Below are positions 20,523 through 30,040 of a DNA stretch of 64,000 nucleotides, piece by piece. The notes under the pieces are model-generated. The model had not been told where the DNA came from. It ran no database searches and saw nothing but the letters and a program-made list of their open reading frames with translations. Source of the stretch: Tubulanus polymorphus (Eukaryota > Nemertea > Palaeonemertea > Tubulaniformes > Tubulanidae); assembly GCF_964204645.1 (NCBI RefSeq), contig NC_134026.1, positions 7,637,450 to 7,701,449 on the forward strand. Direction: 5' to 3'. The position numbers were made by a program, and so were the translations under genes. Position 1 is the stretch's first letter. The number at the start of each line of letters is the position of its first letter.

Positions 20523-20904
20523 CTATTGATCTACTAATCAGATCTGATCGTCCTGCTCAATGGAAGGAATTCATTGAGATATAATTCTGACCTCACTAGG
20601 AACAAATGAACTTGTGCTAATATTTCCAACCTGTTCAGATGTCATCTTCAGACTACTCGATATTTCACCAATTACAATGAATTCTTGAACAACAAATACT
20701 GATATTTGATTTAGTTTCATTTACAGTTTGGTCACTAGTCAACTTACACAAAATCTGAGTAAATTGAGTTATATTTCTAAGAATTGAATTTTCATTTGAT
20801 GTGCCCAATGAATTGTGAGCTTGAATAAGTAAAACATGGCTTTAATTTGCGTCGGTCTACTGATACATTCAGTCAACACCTTCAGCAGTTAATTATCATG
20901 AATC

Positions 20905-21852
20905 ATGAATTCTACTCAGATGCAAATCGGTCGAACTTTCAGCAGTTACATCGTTCTAATGTCTGTTGTGAACACGTCTGGAATGTACCGTACTGTGTTA
21001 TTGGTAATTCTGCCTGTATTTTTCCTGATAGGAATTTTCGGAAATTCAGCTAGTTTCCTGATAATGATAAGTCGCAGATTCCGCAGTTTATCTTACGCTA
21101 ACTATCTGATCGTTTTGTCTATCAGTGATACTATGTTTTCTATCAATTTTACATTGATGCCTGTTTTACAGTTTGTTCTCTTGCATGTTAAAGATGGTCC
21201 TACATTTATCATGAATTCAGTGATCAGTTGTAAAATATATGAATTTACAATAGCACTTGCCGGCGTCAACAGTTCGTGGTTAATAGTAGCAATATCTCTA
21301 GAACGTGCGGCAGTTGTGCTCTTCCCGTTCACATCTCGTTTGATATGTACACCGAGATTCGCGAGAATTACTACATTGATAATTACTGCAATAAATGTAC
21401 TGGTTCTATATCTCAGCCCAGTTTTGGCGATGCATTTTACCAACCAGTCGTTTGGATGTTTCCACGAACTATCTGACCAAAGAAGATATTTTGCGGTATT
21501 TGTCATCCACACCTTAGTTCTGCCTTTATCTCTGATTCTAACATCAAATTCTGTCATAATAGTTCAATTATTCAGAGGTTCAAAAATGGTTTCGTCTGAT
21601 CAGAAAACTGCAAAATCAAAACGTACAACAATAATGCTTGTAACAGTTTCACTCGCATTTGCAGTGTCTGCACTTCCAAATACAATTACTTCATTGTCAC
21701 CAATCTCACCGGAACAGAGAGCATTTCTATATGACATATTTAACCAGTTTGCTATGTGTAACTACGTGGTAAATTTCTACATATATCTTTTACTGGGACG
21801 AGAAATTCGTGAATATTTCTGTACGAAAATGCGCTGTAGATCAGTGAAATAA
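20905..21852 (+). CDS. rhodopsin-like GPCR, array copy 6
   Basis: An intact single-exon receptor of 315 residues, with the same architecture as the other copies: GNSASFLIM in TM1, ISD in TM2, [12 protein letters not shown] after TM3, FGCFHEL in loop 2, [10 protein letters not shown] in TM7. It is closest to copy 7 at 23826, with which it shares [16 protein letters not shown] and the phrase SDQRRYFAVFVI. The ATG at 20905 in ATCATGAATTC aligns with the other starts. It sits after the distal TYMP exon 8 and a MITE. Confidence 0.92.
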   Translation: MNSTQMQIGRTFSSYIVLMSVVNTSGMYRTVLLVILPVFFLIGIFGNSASFLIMISRRFRSLSYANYLIVLSISDTMFSINFTLMPVLQFVLLHVKDGPTFIMNSVISCKIYEFTIALAGVNSSWLIVAISLERAAVVLFPFTSRLICTPRFARITTLIITAINVLVLYLSPVLAMHFTNQSFGCFHELSDQRRYFAVFVIHTLVLPLSLILTSNSVIIVQLFRGSKMVSSDQKTAKSKRTTIMLVTVSLAFAVSALPNTITSLSPISPEQRAFLYDIFNQFAMCNYVVNFYIYLLLGREIREYFCTKMRCRSVK

Positions 21853-21978
21853 CCAGAGATTTCAAGATTAACCCGCATTTACAACTTTAACCCGTATTTG
21901 CTGTGGTCTGGTTACAATGACATTTAGTAAATGACATTTTATTATTGTTCATCTACGTAACTCTAAAAATATAAACTC

Positions 21979-22032
<54 letters not shown>

Positions 22033-22083
22033 CATTATTATTTTTATTATTATTATCATTATTGTTATTATTATTATTATTAT
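21979..22083. repeat. (TTA)n microsatellite, LINE 3' tail
   Basis: About 100 bp of TTA/ATT units with a few ATC interruptions. Read on the minus strand it is (AAT)n directly following the LINE remnant, as expected for the 3' tail of a non-LTR element. Confidence 0.85.
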
Positions 22084-23260
22084 TCTTTATTTACGAACAA
22101 AATTACATTAGAAAATTACAGATGATAATATTGTAAGATAATATAAGTCGATGGATACCAGGAGAAGTTAAAAACTTGTAACCATAAAGCATGGCCCTGA
22201 CACCCATGGATATCACACACGCACACACACACTCGCATGTGAACATGCAAAATACCTTTCACCTATCTATCACACTTGGACAAGCACACGTCGCATGAAA
22301 CTCATGACAAGTCAGTGAAAAAAATGACAAAATAAATTCAGATCAAAATACATAAAACAGAGATTTAAACATAAATATTGCCCATTAACAGATGATGTTT
22401 GAAATTCTTTTTAAAAACGTAGATACTCTTTGACTCCTTTAAAGTCGGATCGAGTGAATTCCAAAGTAGTGGACCAGAAGTCTTTACTGAAAACTTTCGT
22501 CTTCGAGTTAGAATTCGAGGGATTTCCATATTGTATAAGCTACGAATTTGATAATTGCGAATTTCATATCGAAAATGAGAATAATCTTTAAAAGAATCAG
22601 GTAGTATGGATTTGTTATAGTTAAACATAAAGCGTCCTAACTGTAATTTGTTCATTTCTCTGATTCTTAGTATTTTCAGTCTTTTAAAAAGTGGCTCAGT
22701 GTGTTCTAAATAATTTGAATTTGTTATTATTCGAACCACACGTTTTCAAGTAACAATAATGAATTTATGTAAACATTAAAATTTTGAGCCCAAATTATGT
22801 TGCAATAACTGAGATACGGTTCCATTAAACTGAAATATAATTGAATAAAATTTTTCTCCGGTAAAAATCTTTTAATCTATTTAAAATACTGACACTCCTA
22901 GATACTTAACGTTGATCATCATTGATGTGATTAATCCATGATAATTTATCGTCAATATTGATACCCAAAAAGGTTGTGCTATGAACTTGATCGTTACTAA
23001 TTCCGCTAATTTTAATCGAAGTGCTAAGTGGTAGTTTCGATCCACATATCTATTAATTTAAGGATAATTTATTAACGTGAAACCACGTGGCTAGTTTATC
23101 AAGTTCGCTAGATACGGTCGGAACAAGTTGGTTAATATCAGAACCACTCGAAAAGATATTTGTGTCATCTGCAAAAAGCGTATATTTCAAAATTTTGCTG
23201 ACATTAATGCAGTCATTGGTGTATAATATAAAGAGCAATGTTCGCACAATCGAGATTCTT
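22084..23260 (-). mobile_element. 5'-truncated non-LTR retrotransposon (LINE) remnant
   Basis: On the minus strand, 23247-23053 reads into the reverse transcriptase catalytic box YTLFADDTNIF and a following WFHVNKLSLN. 23040-22900 continues with a frame-broken STTFLGINIDDKLSWINHIN motif. 22739-22365 gives the C-terminal RT region with GPLLWNSLDP and FKKNFKHHLL. The element is truncated upstream of the catalytic box, carries frameshifts, and ends in an untranslated part and (AAT)n tail. It inserted between receptor copies 6 and 7. The FADD box and trinucleotide tail fit the Jockey/CR1/L2-like group; the clade is not fixed. Confidence 0.88.
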
Positions 23261-23397
23261 TTTCACAAAGTGACGAAGAATCAATTCTTCAAATTCACAA
23301 TTCAAATCAAACTCATTAATTGCTTGATCTAATACAAATCTTTAGTGAATAGAAAATGACAAACTGCATCGAGTTTTCAAATAATCGCAAAATTTTC

Positions 23398-23443
23398 AAT
23401 TTACCAATTTGGCCCGGGCCAAATCATCTCCATGTGATCGCGG
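23398..23443. mobile_element. right end of the TIR element seen at 13769 and 20219
   Basis: AATTTGGCCCGGGCCAAATC followed by ATCTCCATGTGATCGCGG matches only the last 45 bp of the MITE. The left part is absent, replaced by LINE-associated and receptor-flank sequence. Confidence 0.7.
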
Positions 23444-23825
23444 CTATTGATCTACTAATCAGATCTGATCGTCCTGCTCAATGGAAGGAATTCATTGAGA
23501 TATAATTCTGACCTCACTAGGAACAAATGAACTTGTGCTAATATTTCCAACCTGTTCAGATGTCATCTTCAGACTACTCGATATTTCACCAATTACAATG
23601 AATTCTTGAACAACAAATACTGATATTTGATTTAGTTTCATTTACAGTTTGGTCACTAGTCAACTTACACAAAATCTGAGTAAATGGTGTTATATTTCTA
23701 ACAATTGAATTTTCATTTGATGTGCCCAATGAATTGTGAGCTTGAATAAGTAAAACATGGCTTTAATTTGCGTCGGTCTACTGATACATTCAGTCAACAC
23801 CTTCAGCAGTTAATTATCATGAATC

Positions 23826-24776
23826 ATGAATTCTACTCAGTTGCAAATCGGTCGAACTTTCAGCAGTTACATCGTTCTAATTTCTGTTGTGAACACGTCT
23901 GGAATGCACCGTACTGTGTTATTGGTAATTCTGCCTGTATTTTTCCTGATAGGAATTTTCGGAAATTCAGCTACTTTCATGATAATGATAAGTCGCAGAT
24001 TCCGCAGTTTATCTTACGCTAACTATCTTATCGTTTTGTCTCTCAGTGATTCTATGTATTCTATCAATTTTACATTGATGACTGTTTTACAGTTTGTTCT
24101 CTTCCACGATAAAGATGGTCCTACATTTATCATGAATTCAGTGATCAGTTGTAAAATATATGAATTTACAATAGCACTTGCCGGCGTCAACAGTTCGTGG
24201 TTAATAGTAGCAATATCTCTAGAACGTGCGGCAGTTGTGCTCTTCCCGTTCACATCTCGTTTGATATGTACACCGAGATTCGCTAGATTTACTACATTGA
24301 TAATTACTGCAATAAATGTACTGGTTCTATATCTCAGCCCAGTTTTGGCGATGCATTTTACCAACCAGTCGTTTGGATGTTTCCACGAACTATCTGACCA
24401 AAGAAGATATTTTGCGGTATTTGTCATCCACGTCTTGGTTCTGCCTTTATCTCTGATTCTAACATCAAATTCTGTTATAATAATTCAGTTATTCAGAGGT
24501 TCAAAAATGGTTTCGTCTGATAAGAAAACTACAAAATCAAAACGTACAACAATAATGCTTGTAACAGTTTCACTCGCATTTGCAGTGTCTGCACTTCCAA
24601 ATACAATTACTCCATTGTCACTTATCTCACCGGAACAGAGAGAATTTCTATATGATATTTTCAACCAGTTTGCTATGTGTAACTACGTGGTAAATTTCTA
24701 CATATATCTTTTACTGGGACGAGAAATTCGTGAATATTTTTGCATGAAAATCCGCTGTAGAAAATCTGTCAAATAA
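23826..24776 (+). CDS. rhodopsin-like GPCR, array copy 7
   Basis: An intact single-exon receptor of 316 residues, the closest relative of copy 6. It carries all landmark motifs (G-N in TM1, SLSD in TM2, ERA after TM3, NFYIYLLLG in TM7, basic Cys-containing tail). Its 5' flank (23443-23825) is almost identical to that of copy 6 (20522-20904), showing a recent duplication that included the presumed promoter. Differences between the two proteins are scattered over TM2, loops and TM6. Confidence 0.92.
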   Translation: MNSTQLQIGRTFSSYIVLISVVNTSGMHRTVLLVILPVFFLIGIFGNSATFMIMISRRFRSLSYANYLIVLSLSDSMYSINFTLMTVLQFVLFHDKDGPTFIMNSVISCKIYEFTIALAGVNSSWLIVAISLERAAVVLFPFTSRLICTPRFARFTTLIITAINVLVLYLSPVLAMHFTNQSFGCFHELSDQRRYFAVFVIHVLVLPLSLILTSNSVIIIQLFRGSKMVSSDKKTTKSKRTTIMLVTVSLAFAVSALPNTITPLSLISPEQREFLYDIFNQFAMCNYVVNFYIYLLLGREIREYFCMKIRCRKSVK

Positions 24777-25069
24777 CCATTGATTTCAGGTTTGATTCAC
24801 TTCATTTAACATTAACCCATTTTAACTGTGTTCTTGTTACAGAAACATTCAGTAAATTAAATTGCATTATCGTTATTCTGTAGGACTCCAAAATAAGAAA
24901 TTTTGCTAACTTTTATACACGCACGCACGAACACGCACACACACACAAATGACAAACGGCATCGGGCTTCAAATCATCGCAAAATTTACATTCACTTACC
25001 ACGTATGAATTTTTTGATCAAACTAGATATTTCAACGTATATTTCTGTCGTCTGCGATAACTATTGATT

Positions 25070-25300
25070 CTAACATAAAATTCTAGTATAATAATTCGGT
25101 TATTTAGAGGTTCAAAAATGGTTTCGTCTGAACAGAAAACTGCAAAATCAAAACGTGCAACAATAATGCTTGTAGTAACAGTTTCACTCGTATAGGCAAT
25201 GTTTACACTTCCGACCACTTCTACTGTAATATTGCGAATTAGATTTTTTTGCATTGATGGCGCTCCATAGCTTTCACCCAGCTTCAAATGTTCAACTACG
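25070..25300 (+). pseudogene. GPCR remnant (TM5-TM6 part), duplicate
   Basis: The same remnant as at 15590, again downstream of a receptor and upstream of the Harbinger-type MITE. It carries TGGTTTCGTCTGAACAG and GCTTGTAGTAACAGTTTC, with a stop where TM6 should continue. Confidence 0.85.
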
Positions 25301-25367
25301 TGGTAAACTTCGAACTAATGAAATCGGTTGACATACACTGATGTTACGGCTCCTCTACATTGCTTAA

Positions 25368-25842
25368 GGGAGCGTCCAGAAGTTACGTACCTCAAAATCT
25401 CCCGTTTTTCTGACCCCCTCCCCTTGTACCACCTTTGTACCAAATTCACTGACCCCCTCATAGGTACGTACCATGGCACCATGACCACCCCCCCCCCCCA
25501 ATTATATTGAAGCAAAGAACACAAATCAAAACAAAATATAAAAAATATAAATACCTGATTCCAACAAGTGCGTGTAAGATCGATACCGGTACCTGGTATG
25601 GGGAATTCCCAGTTGAAGTCTACTACAAGTCACTTGAACAAGTCACTAAAAGCCGATGAAACACCAGTAACGGCTATTTTCATTTGAGTTTGGTGCATAA
25701 AGTACGTACCAAGATTGAATAATACCCCATCCCTCAAAGTACGTACCTTTTTTGCTGATCCCCTCCCCCATGTACCACTTTGTACCAAAATTCAGTAACA
25801 CCCCCTCCCCCAATAAGAGGAACGTAATTTTTGGACGCTCCC
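25368..25842. mobile_element. PIF/Harbinger-type MITE, copy 2 (complete)
   Basis: A 475-bp element with terminal inverted repeats GGGAGCGTCC / GGACGCTCCC, flanked by the 3-bp direct repeat TAA (25365-25367 and 25843-25845). A TWA target site and GGG-starting termini are hallmarks of PIF/Harbinger. The interior is two C-rich arms with TTGTACCA and ACGTACC motifs and no transposase frame. It lies at the position equivalent to 15896. Confidence 0.85.
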
Positions 25843-26229
25843 TAAGGTATGTTCACTACAGCTATTAGATATCTCTTCAGCAACGGGTCATGTCAGTTAT
25901 TCGGTAACAGCGATATGTTCTCTTTCATTCCATCATGCACCCGTGATCCCATTAGAATGGTTGAATTGTGCCAGGCTTATAACCGTCGTTTCATTCAATA
26001 TTCATGAAATTGATTATTAATTAAAACGCCAATTTCATTCAATCATTTGATTAAAAATGAAAAAAAAATATCTGAATTAGATTAACATGTATGCGTATTT
26101 AATCCCTTGAACCACTGGTCAGATGCCATCCATGTAGGAATTCACTGTGATATCATTCTGTTATAACGAATTGAACTTGTGGAAACATTTCCCAACCGGT
26201 TCAAACGTTTTACTACATGTACACGATAT

Positions 26230-26459
26230 TTCACCAGATTTACAATTATTTCTTGTACAACGAATATTGATATTTTCTTCAGTTACATAATGATATTTTT
26301 TTCAAAAACCTGGATGAATTATGTTACATCAGAAACCATTTATTGTGTTAGATTTCTGTATCTATTCGCTGTTAACAAATACATTGTGAGCTGCCATAAA
26401 TAAGACATCATAAACTCTGTAATATGGATTCAAATTGCATCAAATCACATTCGTGAAAC
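26230..26459 (+). promoter_or_regulatory. 5' flank of receptor copy 8 (shared receptor upstream block)
   Basis: Contains the block TTTCACCAGATTTACAAT, then TTCTTGTACAACGAATATTG, found at a similar distance before all other receptor copies (about 2817, 8567, 10466, 14187, 17042, 20665, 23587). Its conservation outside the coding part is compatible with a promoter but may only reflect shared duplication. Confidence 0.4.
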
Positions 26460-27401
26460 ATGAATTCGACTGCGATGCCTATTGGTAGACCTTATAACAG
26501 TTACATCGTTCTCATGTCTGTGGTGAACAGGTCTGGGATTTACTGTACTGTCTCACTGGTAATTTTGCCTGTCCTGTTCCTGTTTGGAGCCTTTGGAAAT
26601 TCAGCTACTTTCTTGATAATGATAAGTCGCAGATTCCGCAATCTGTCTTACGCTAACTATCTTGTAATTTTGTCCATTAGTGATTTCATGTACTGCATCA
26701 GTTTTACACTGATGCCTGTTTTACAGTTTGTTCTGTTGCACGTCAAAGGTGGTCCAATATTCGTGATGAATTCACTGATCACTTGTCAAATATATGGATT
26801 TACGATGGCGTGTGCAGTTTGCAATAGTTCGTGGTTTATAGTAGCAATATCTCTAGAACGTGCGGCAGTTGTGCTCTTCCCGTTCACATCTCGTTCGATA
26901 TGTACACCGTTATTCGCTAGATTTACTATATTGATAGTCATTACAGTGAACGCACTAGTTCTGTATCTAACACCTATTTTGTCGTTACATTTTACTGACC
27001 AGCTTTTCGGATGTTACTATGAATTAACTAACCAAATAATATATTTCACCATAAGCGTCATTTACGTTAACATTCTACCTTTATCTTTGATTCTAATATC
27101 GAATTGTGTTATAATAATTCAGTTATTCAGAGGTTCAAAAATGGTTTCGTCTGATCGGAAATCTACAAAATCAAAACGTACAACAATAATGCTTGTAACA
27201 GTTTCACTCGCATTTGCGATGTTCACACTCCCAACCACTATTATTGTATTTTTACATATCTCACCAGAATACAGAGATTTTTTATATGACATTTTAGCAC
27301 AATTCCATCTCTGTAACTTTGTGGTAAATTTCTACATATATCTTTTACTGGGGCGAGAAATTCGTGAATATTTCTTTATAAAAATCTCCTGTAGAAATTG
27401 A
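26460..27401 (+). CDS. rhodopsin-like GPCR, array copy 8
   Basis: An intact single-exon receptor of 313 residues and the most diverged of the downstream copies (TM3 MACAVCNSSWFIVAISLE, TM5 ISVIYVNILPLSL, loop 3 DRKSTKSKRTT). It keeps the G-N pair, the TM2 aspartate, E-R-A, FGCYYEL and [11 protein letters not shown]. The tail is a few residues shorter, ending S-C-R-N. Its TM6-TM7 region was the source of the remnant at 27680. Confidence 0.92.
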   Translation: MNSTAMPIGRPYNSYIVLMSVVNRSGIYCTVSLVILPVLFLFGAFGNSATFLIMISRRFRNLSYANYLVILSISDFMYCISFTLMPVLQFVLLHVKGGPIFVMNSLITCQIYGFTMACAVCNSSWFIVAISLERAAVVLFPFTSRSICTPLFARFTILIVITVNALVLYLTPILSLHFTDQLFGCYYELTNQIIYFTISVIYVNILPLSLILISNCVIIIQLFRGSKMVSSDRKSTKSKRTTIMLVTVSLAFAMFTLPTTIIVFLHISPEYRDFLYDILAQFHLCNFVVNFYIYLLLGREIREYFFIKISCRN

Positions 27402-27679
27402 GGCAAATAACGAATGAAGTTTAATTCACATCTTTAAAATTTAGTAAAACACTGTTTACTGCTTACAGTGACAATCAGTGAATTAACGTTTATTGTTGAT
27501 TTGTACAACTGCATACAATATAAATTTCGCCCAATCAAAATCACCTTTCCACAAATCATTGAATTGTATATAGTTGTTGCTAATTTTTCTACACAACACA
27601 CACAAATACAAATACATGAACAGATTGACAAAGAAACTGCATAGACTAATTATATGTATTGTTATAAGAATTGACTTAT

Positions 27680-27905
27680 TCAAGGTCTGACAAATGGTTT
27701 CGTCTGATCAGAAAACTACAAAATCAAAACGTACAACAATTATGCTTGTAACAGTTTCACTCGCATTTGCGATGTTCACACTCCCAACCACTATTATTGT
27801 ATTTTTACATATCTCTCCAGAATACAGAGGTTTTCGATATGACATTTGAGCAGAATTCGATCTTTGTAACTTTGTTGTAAATTTCTACATATATCTTTTA
27901 CTAGG
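27680..27905 (+). pseudogene. GPCR remnant (TM5 end to TM7), from copy 8
   Basis: Follows the sequence of copy 8 from TGGTTTCGTCTGATCAG through TTTGCGATGTTCACACTCCC and TACATATATCTTTTACT with a few changes, including TGA in loop 3 (GACATTTGAGCAG). It is a local partial duplicate. Confidence 0.9.
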
Positions 27906-28100
27906 TCAAAATTCACACTTTCGACCCCTGTGACTTACATTGTCACCACACCCACTGGAAGAGAAAGATTTTCTATATGACACATTTGATCAGTTTCAAA
28001 TTTTAAACTATGTAATAAATTTCTACATATATCTTTTACTGGGCCGAGAAATTCGTGAATATTTCTGTATGAAAATCTGCTGTAGAAATCGAGTCGAATA
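27906..28100 (+). pseudogene. GPCR remnant (loop 3 to tail)
   Basis: GAAGAGAAAGATTTTCTATA through TATATCTTTTACTGGGCCGA and TGAAAATCTGCTGTAGAAAT to a stop TAA near 28099. It aligns with loop 3, TM7 and the tail of the receptors. It is joined directly to the previous remnant. Confidence 0.88.
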
Positions 28101-28439
28101 ACCACTGTTTTAAAGGATGATTCACTTACTAATTCTTGTCTAATCACTTTCCTAAGATATGACATTTTGGTGGCATGTGAATAGTGCCACCACACTTAAC
28201 TAGTACATATTTTGTATCGTCAATCTAAAAACTTAAACAAACTAAAACAATCTAAAACAATCTAAAATACTTTTGTACTTACGTCTTGTATATCAATATG
28301 GTCCCTGGTTCATTTCTCGTAGTGGGTGTATCCATATGATCTAGATGTGGTAGGGGTTTTGTGCTTCGCGATGCCGTCAAGATGGACCTAATAATGGTAT
28401 AGAATCTTACAGTGAATATGGTTCACTAATTAATTCATC

Positions 28440-29165
28440 TTGTAATTTTTGCTATTGTGAGCGCTGACGATGTTTGGACTTAAGTTCATCGCGATCTAGA
28501 ACAATTCGACGATCAGTTTATTTATTATGGTGGCTGATAAGGGCCATAGCGAAAAATTTCTGGTATGCAAAGCAGGGCGCCAGAACGCCAAAACGAAAAA
28601 AACGTCCAATTTTCTCTGATAGTCCATTTTGGCTCGCCAAAACAAAGATCATTCCGTTTTGGCGCCCCCGCCAGAACGAACTTTCATTTTGGCGCCCCCG
28701 CCAAAACAACGAAAATCGTCTAAATTTCTCTAAAAATCCGTTTTCGCGCGCCAAAACAAAGATTATTTCGTTTTAGCGCGGTTATTTCCGTTTTGGCGCC
28801 CCCGCCAAAACAAACATTCAACCACAGTAAAATTATTTTTCAATTTGGCGCGTTGATCCTGTGTGTAATTTGCATAAATTTGCATATATTGAATTATTTT
28901 ACGTGGTTGAAAGATCGGTAGCGGGAAAGGCGGGAGCGCCAAAATGGAATATTCTTTGTTTTGGCGCGCCGAAACGGATTTTTAAAGAAAAATTTACGTT
29001 CTATTTCGCTTTGGCGTTCTGGTGCCCTTATTTGCATACCAGGTATTTTGTATGTAATGGCCCGAATCAGCCACCATAATTTATGGTTAAACGATCATGG
29101 TTAAACTGAGCTATCGGATTGGAAGAGAAGCCGTAAAGAGTATTATTATACTCCCGGAGTAGTAA
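28440..29165 (+). pseudogene. third TYMP exon 8 copy, decayed and split by a MITE
   Basis: Left part 28455-28520: TTGTGAGCGCTGACGATGTTTGG, then AAGTTCATCGCGATCTAGAA and TTCGACGATCAGTTTA. Right part 29084-29165: GGTTAAACGATC, GATTGGAAGAGAAGCCGT, TATTATACTCCCGGAGTAGT. Together these align with exon 8. A lost splice acceptor (AGCGCTG for TTTCAG), in-frame stops and the 555-bp insertion rule out function. Further traces of exon 6 (TTGTGCTTCGCGATGCCGTC) lie at about 28355. Confidence 0.85.
28525..29079. mobile_element. 555-bp MITE inserted in the TYMP exon 8 pseudogene
   Basis: Terminal inverted repeats TTATGGTGGCTGA / TCAGCCACCATAA, extended imperfectly inward, with the 4-bp direct repeat TTTA on both sides (28521-28524 and 29080-29083). 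The interior is built of repeats of TTTTGGCGC, CCCCCGCCA and CGCCAAAACG in both orientations, so the whole element can fold on itself. There is no transposase frame. The superfamily is not assigned. Confidence 0.85.
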
Positions 29166-29993
29166 CCTGCGCCACCACTACGACGACTGTAACAATGCAA
29201 CACAATTCGATGTTATAACGATAATTCCATGATCAATGAATATAAACGTAGAGGATATCGATATTCAGGCTTTCGTTGATTTTTTTCGCCTTTTGTTCCT
29301 TACGTTTTTTTTTCCAAATAAACTGCTAAACTATGGTCAATTGGAGCTGAATGAAATCATGATATTTCAACATTCCGTATTAGGACGTTAACACGTAGAT
29401 TCTACCTCGATAAGTCATCTATGAATTTTGAATCTGTTTTTGTAAATCAATTTACTAAGCGTAAGTCATCATTCAGATAAGTCGTCGACATACATAATGA
29501 TCGTCACTACTATGATGAAAGTAGCGAGTTTTTACACTGTAAATCAACATCTGGGATCTGAATATTACAGTGCGTTGATAGAGCATCTTCTAGAAACATG
29601 TTGAGGACACGAATCTTTCACGCGAGGAACTGCCCACGTAATTACAAGAACAAGTACATATGTACCTTTTACACAAGTAGATCATAAGGATACGCATGAT
29701 TTAACATGTGCATGAATCAATAAGATATTAGTAGACTCTAATGCTTTAATGCTATCTGGTAATGAAGGCTAGTACTAGTACACTGTATAGGATGAGTGAC
29801 AATAAAACGAGGTCTGATAGCTGAAAAGTTGGTAAGTTGACGCTACGCTATCGAATAACCTTGTTTTTAATTTCTATCGCTTACCACCTGCGGTCTTTTA
29901 CCGGGCATTTAAACATATGCTAAGCACTAGAAACGTATGTAGCTTTGATGCGTTGTATCATACAATGAATTAACACATTTACAGGAGTTTATA
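29166..29993. other. intergenic spacer
   Basis: No coding potential seen. An AATAAA at 29317-29322 could belong to the decayed TYMP end. TTTACAG just before the next start codon (29978-29984 approximately) may be an acceptor of a 5'-untranslated intron of the following gene. Confidence 0.4.
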
Positions 29994-30040
29994 ATGGAGT
30001 TTATTCCCTGGATATCTGTTCTAGTGATAGTTTCATACGT
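29994..30040 (+). CDS. VWC-like gene exon 1 (signal peptide)
   Basis: ATG GAG TTT opening 15 codons of hydrophobic signal sequence plus two bases, ending at a perfect donor GTAAGT (30041). Too short to stand out as a reading frame; supported by phase with exon 2. Confidence 0.75.

Larger units (their letters stand above)
16676..20900 (+). repeat. tandem segmental duplication, distal unit
   Basis: Counterpart of 10096-14410. Shared landmarks in order: GTGGATTAGGA junction, receptor (10832 / 17411), receptor remnant (12335 / 18915), TYMP exon 7 (12739 / 19315), exon 8 (13462 / 19922), MITE (13769 / 20219), next receptor (14412 / 20905). Confidence 0.88.

Noticed and set aside
21102-21557. Minus-strand frames antisense to receptors (also at 24023-24427 and 3442-3741)
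   Set aside because: Antisense shadows of GPCR coding sequence, recurring only because the receptors recur.
28474-29079. Frames across the GGCGC-rich insertion
   Set aside because: Inside a MITE with inverted repeats; no transposase motif.
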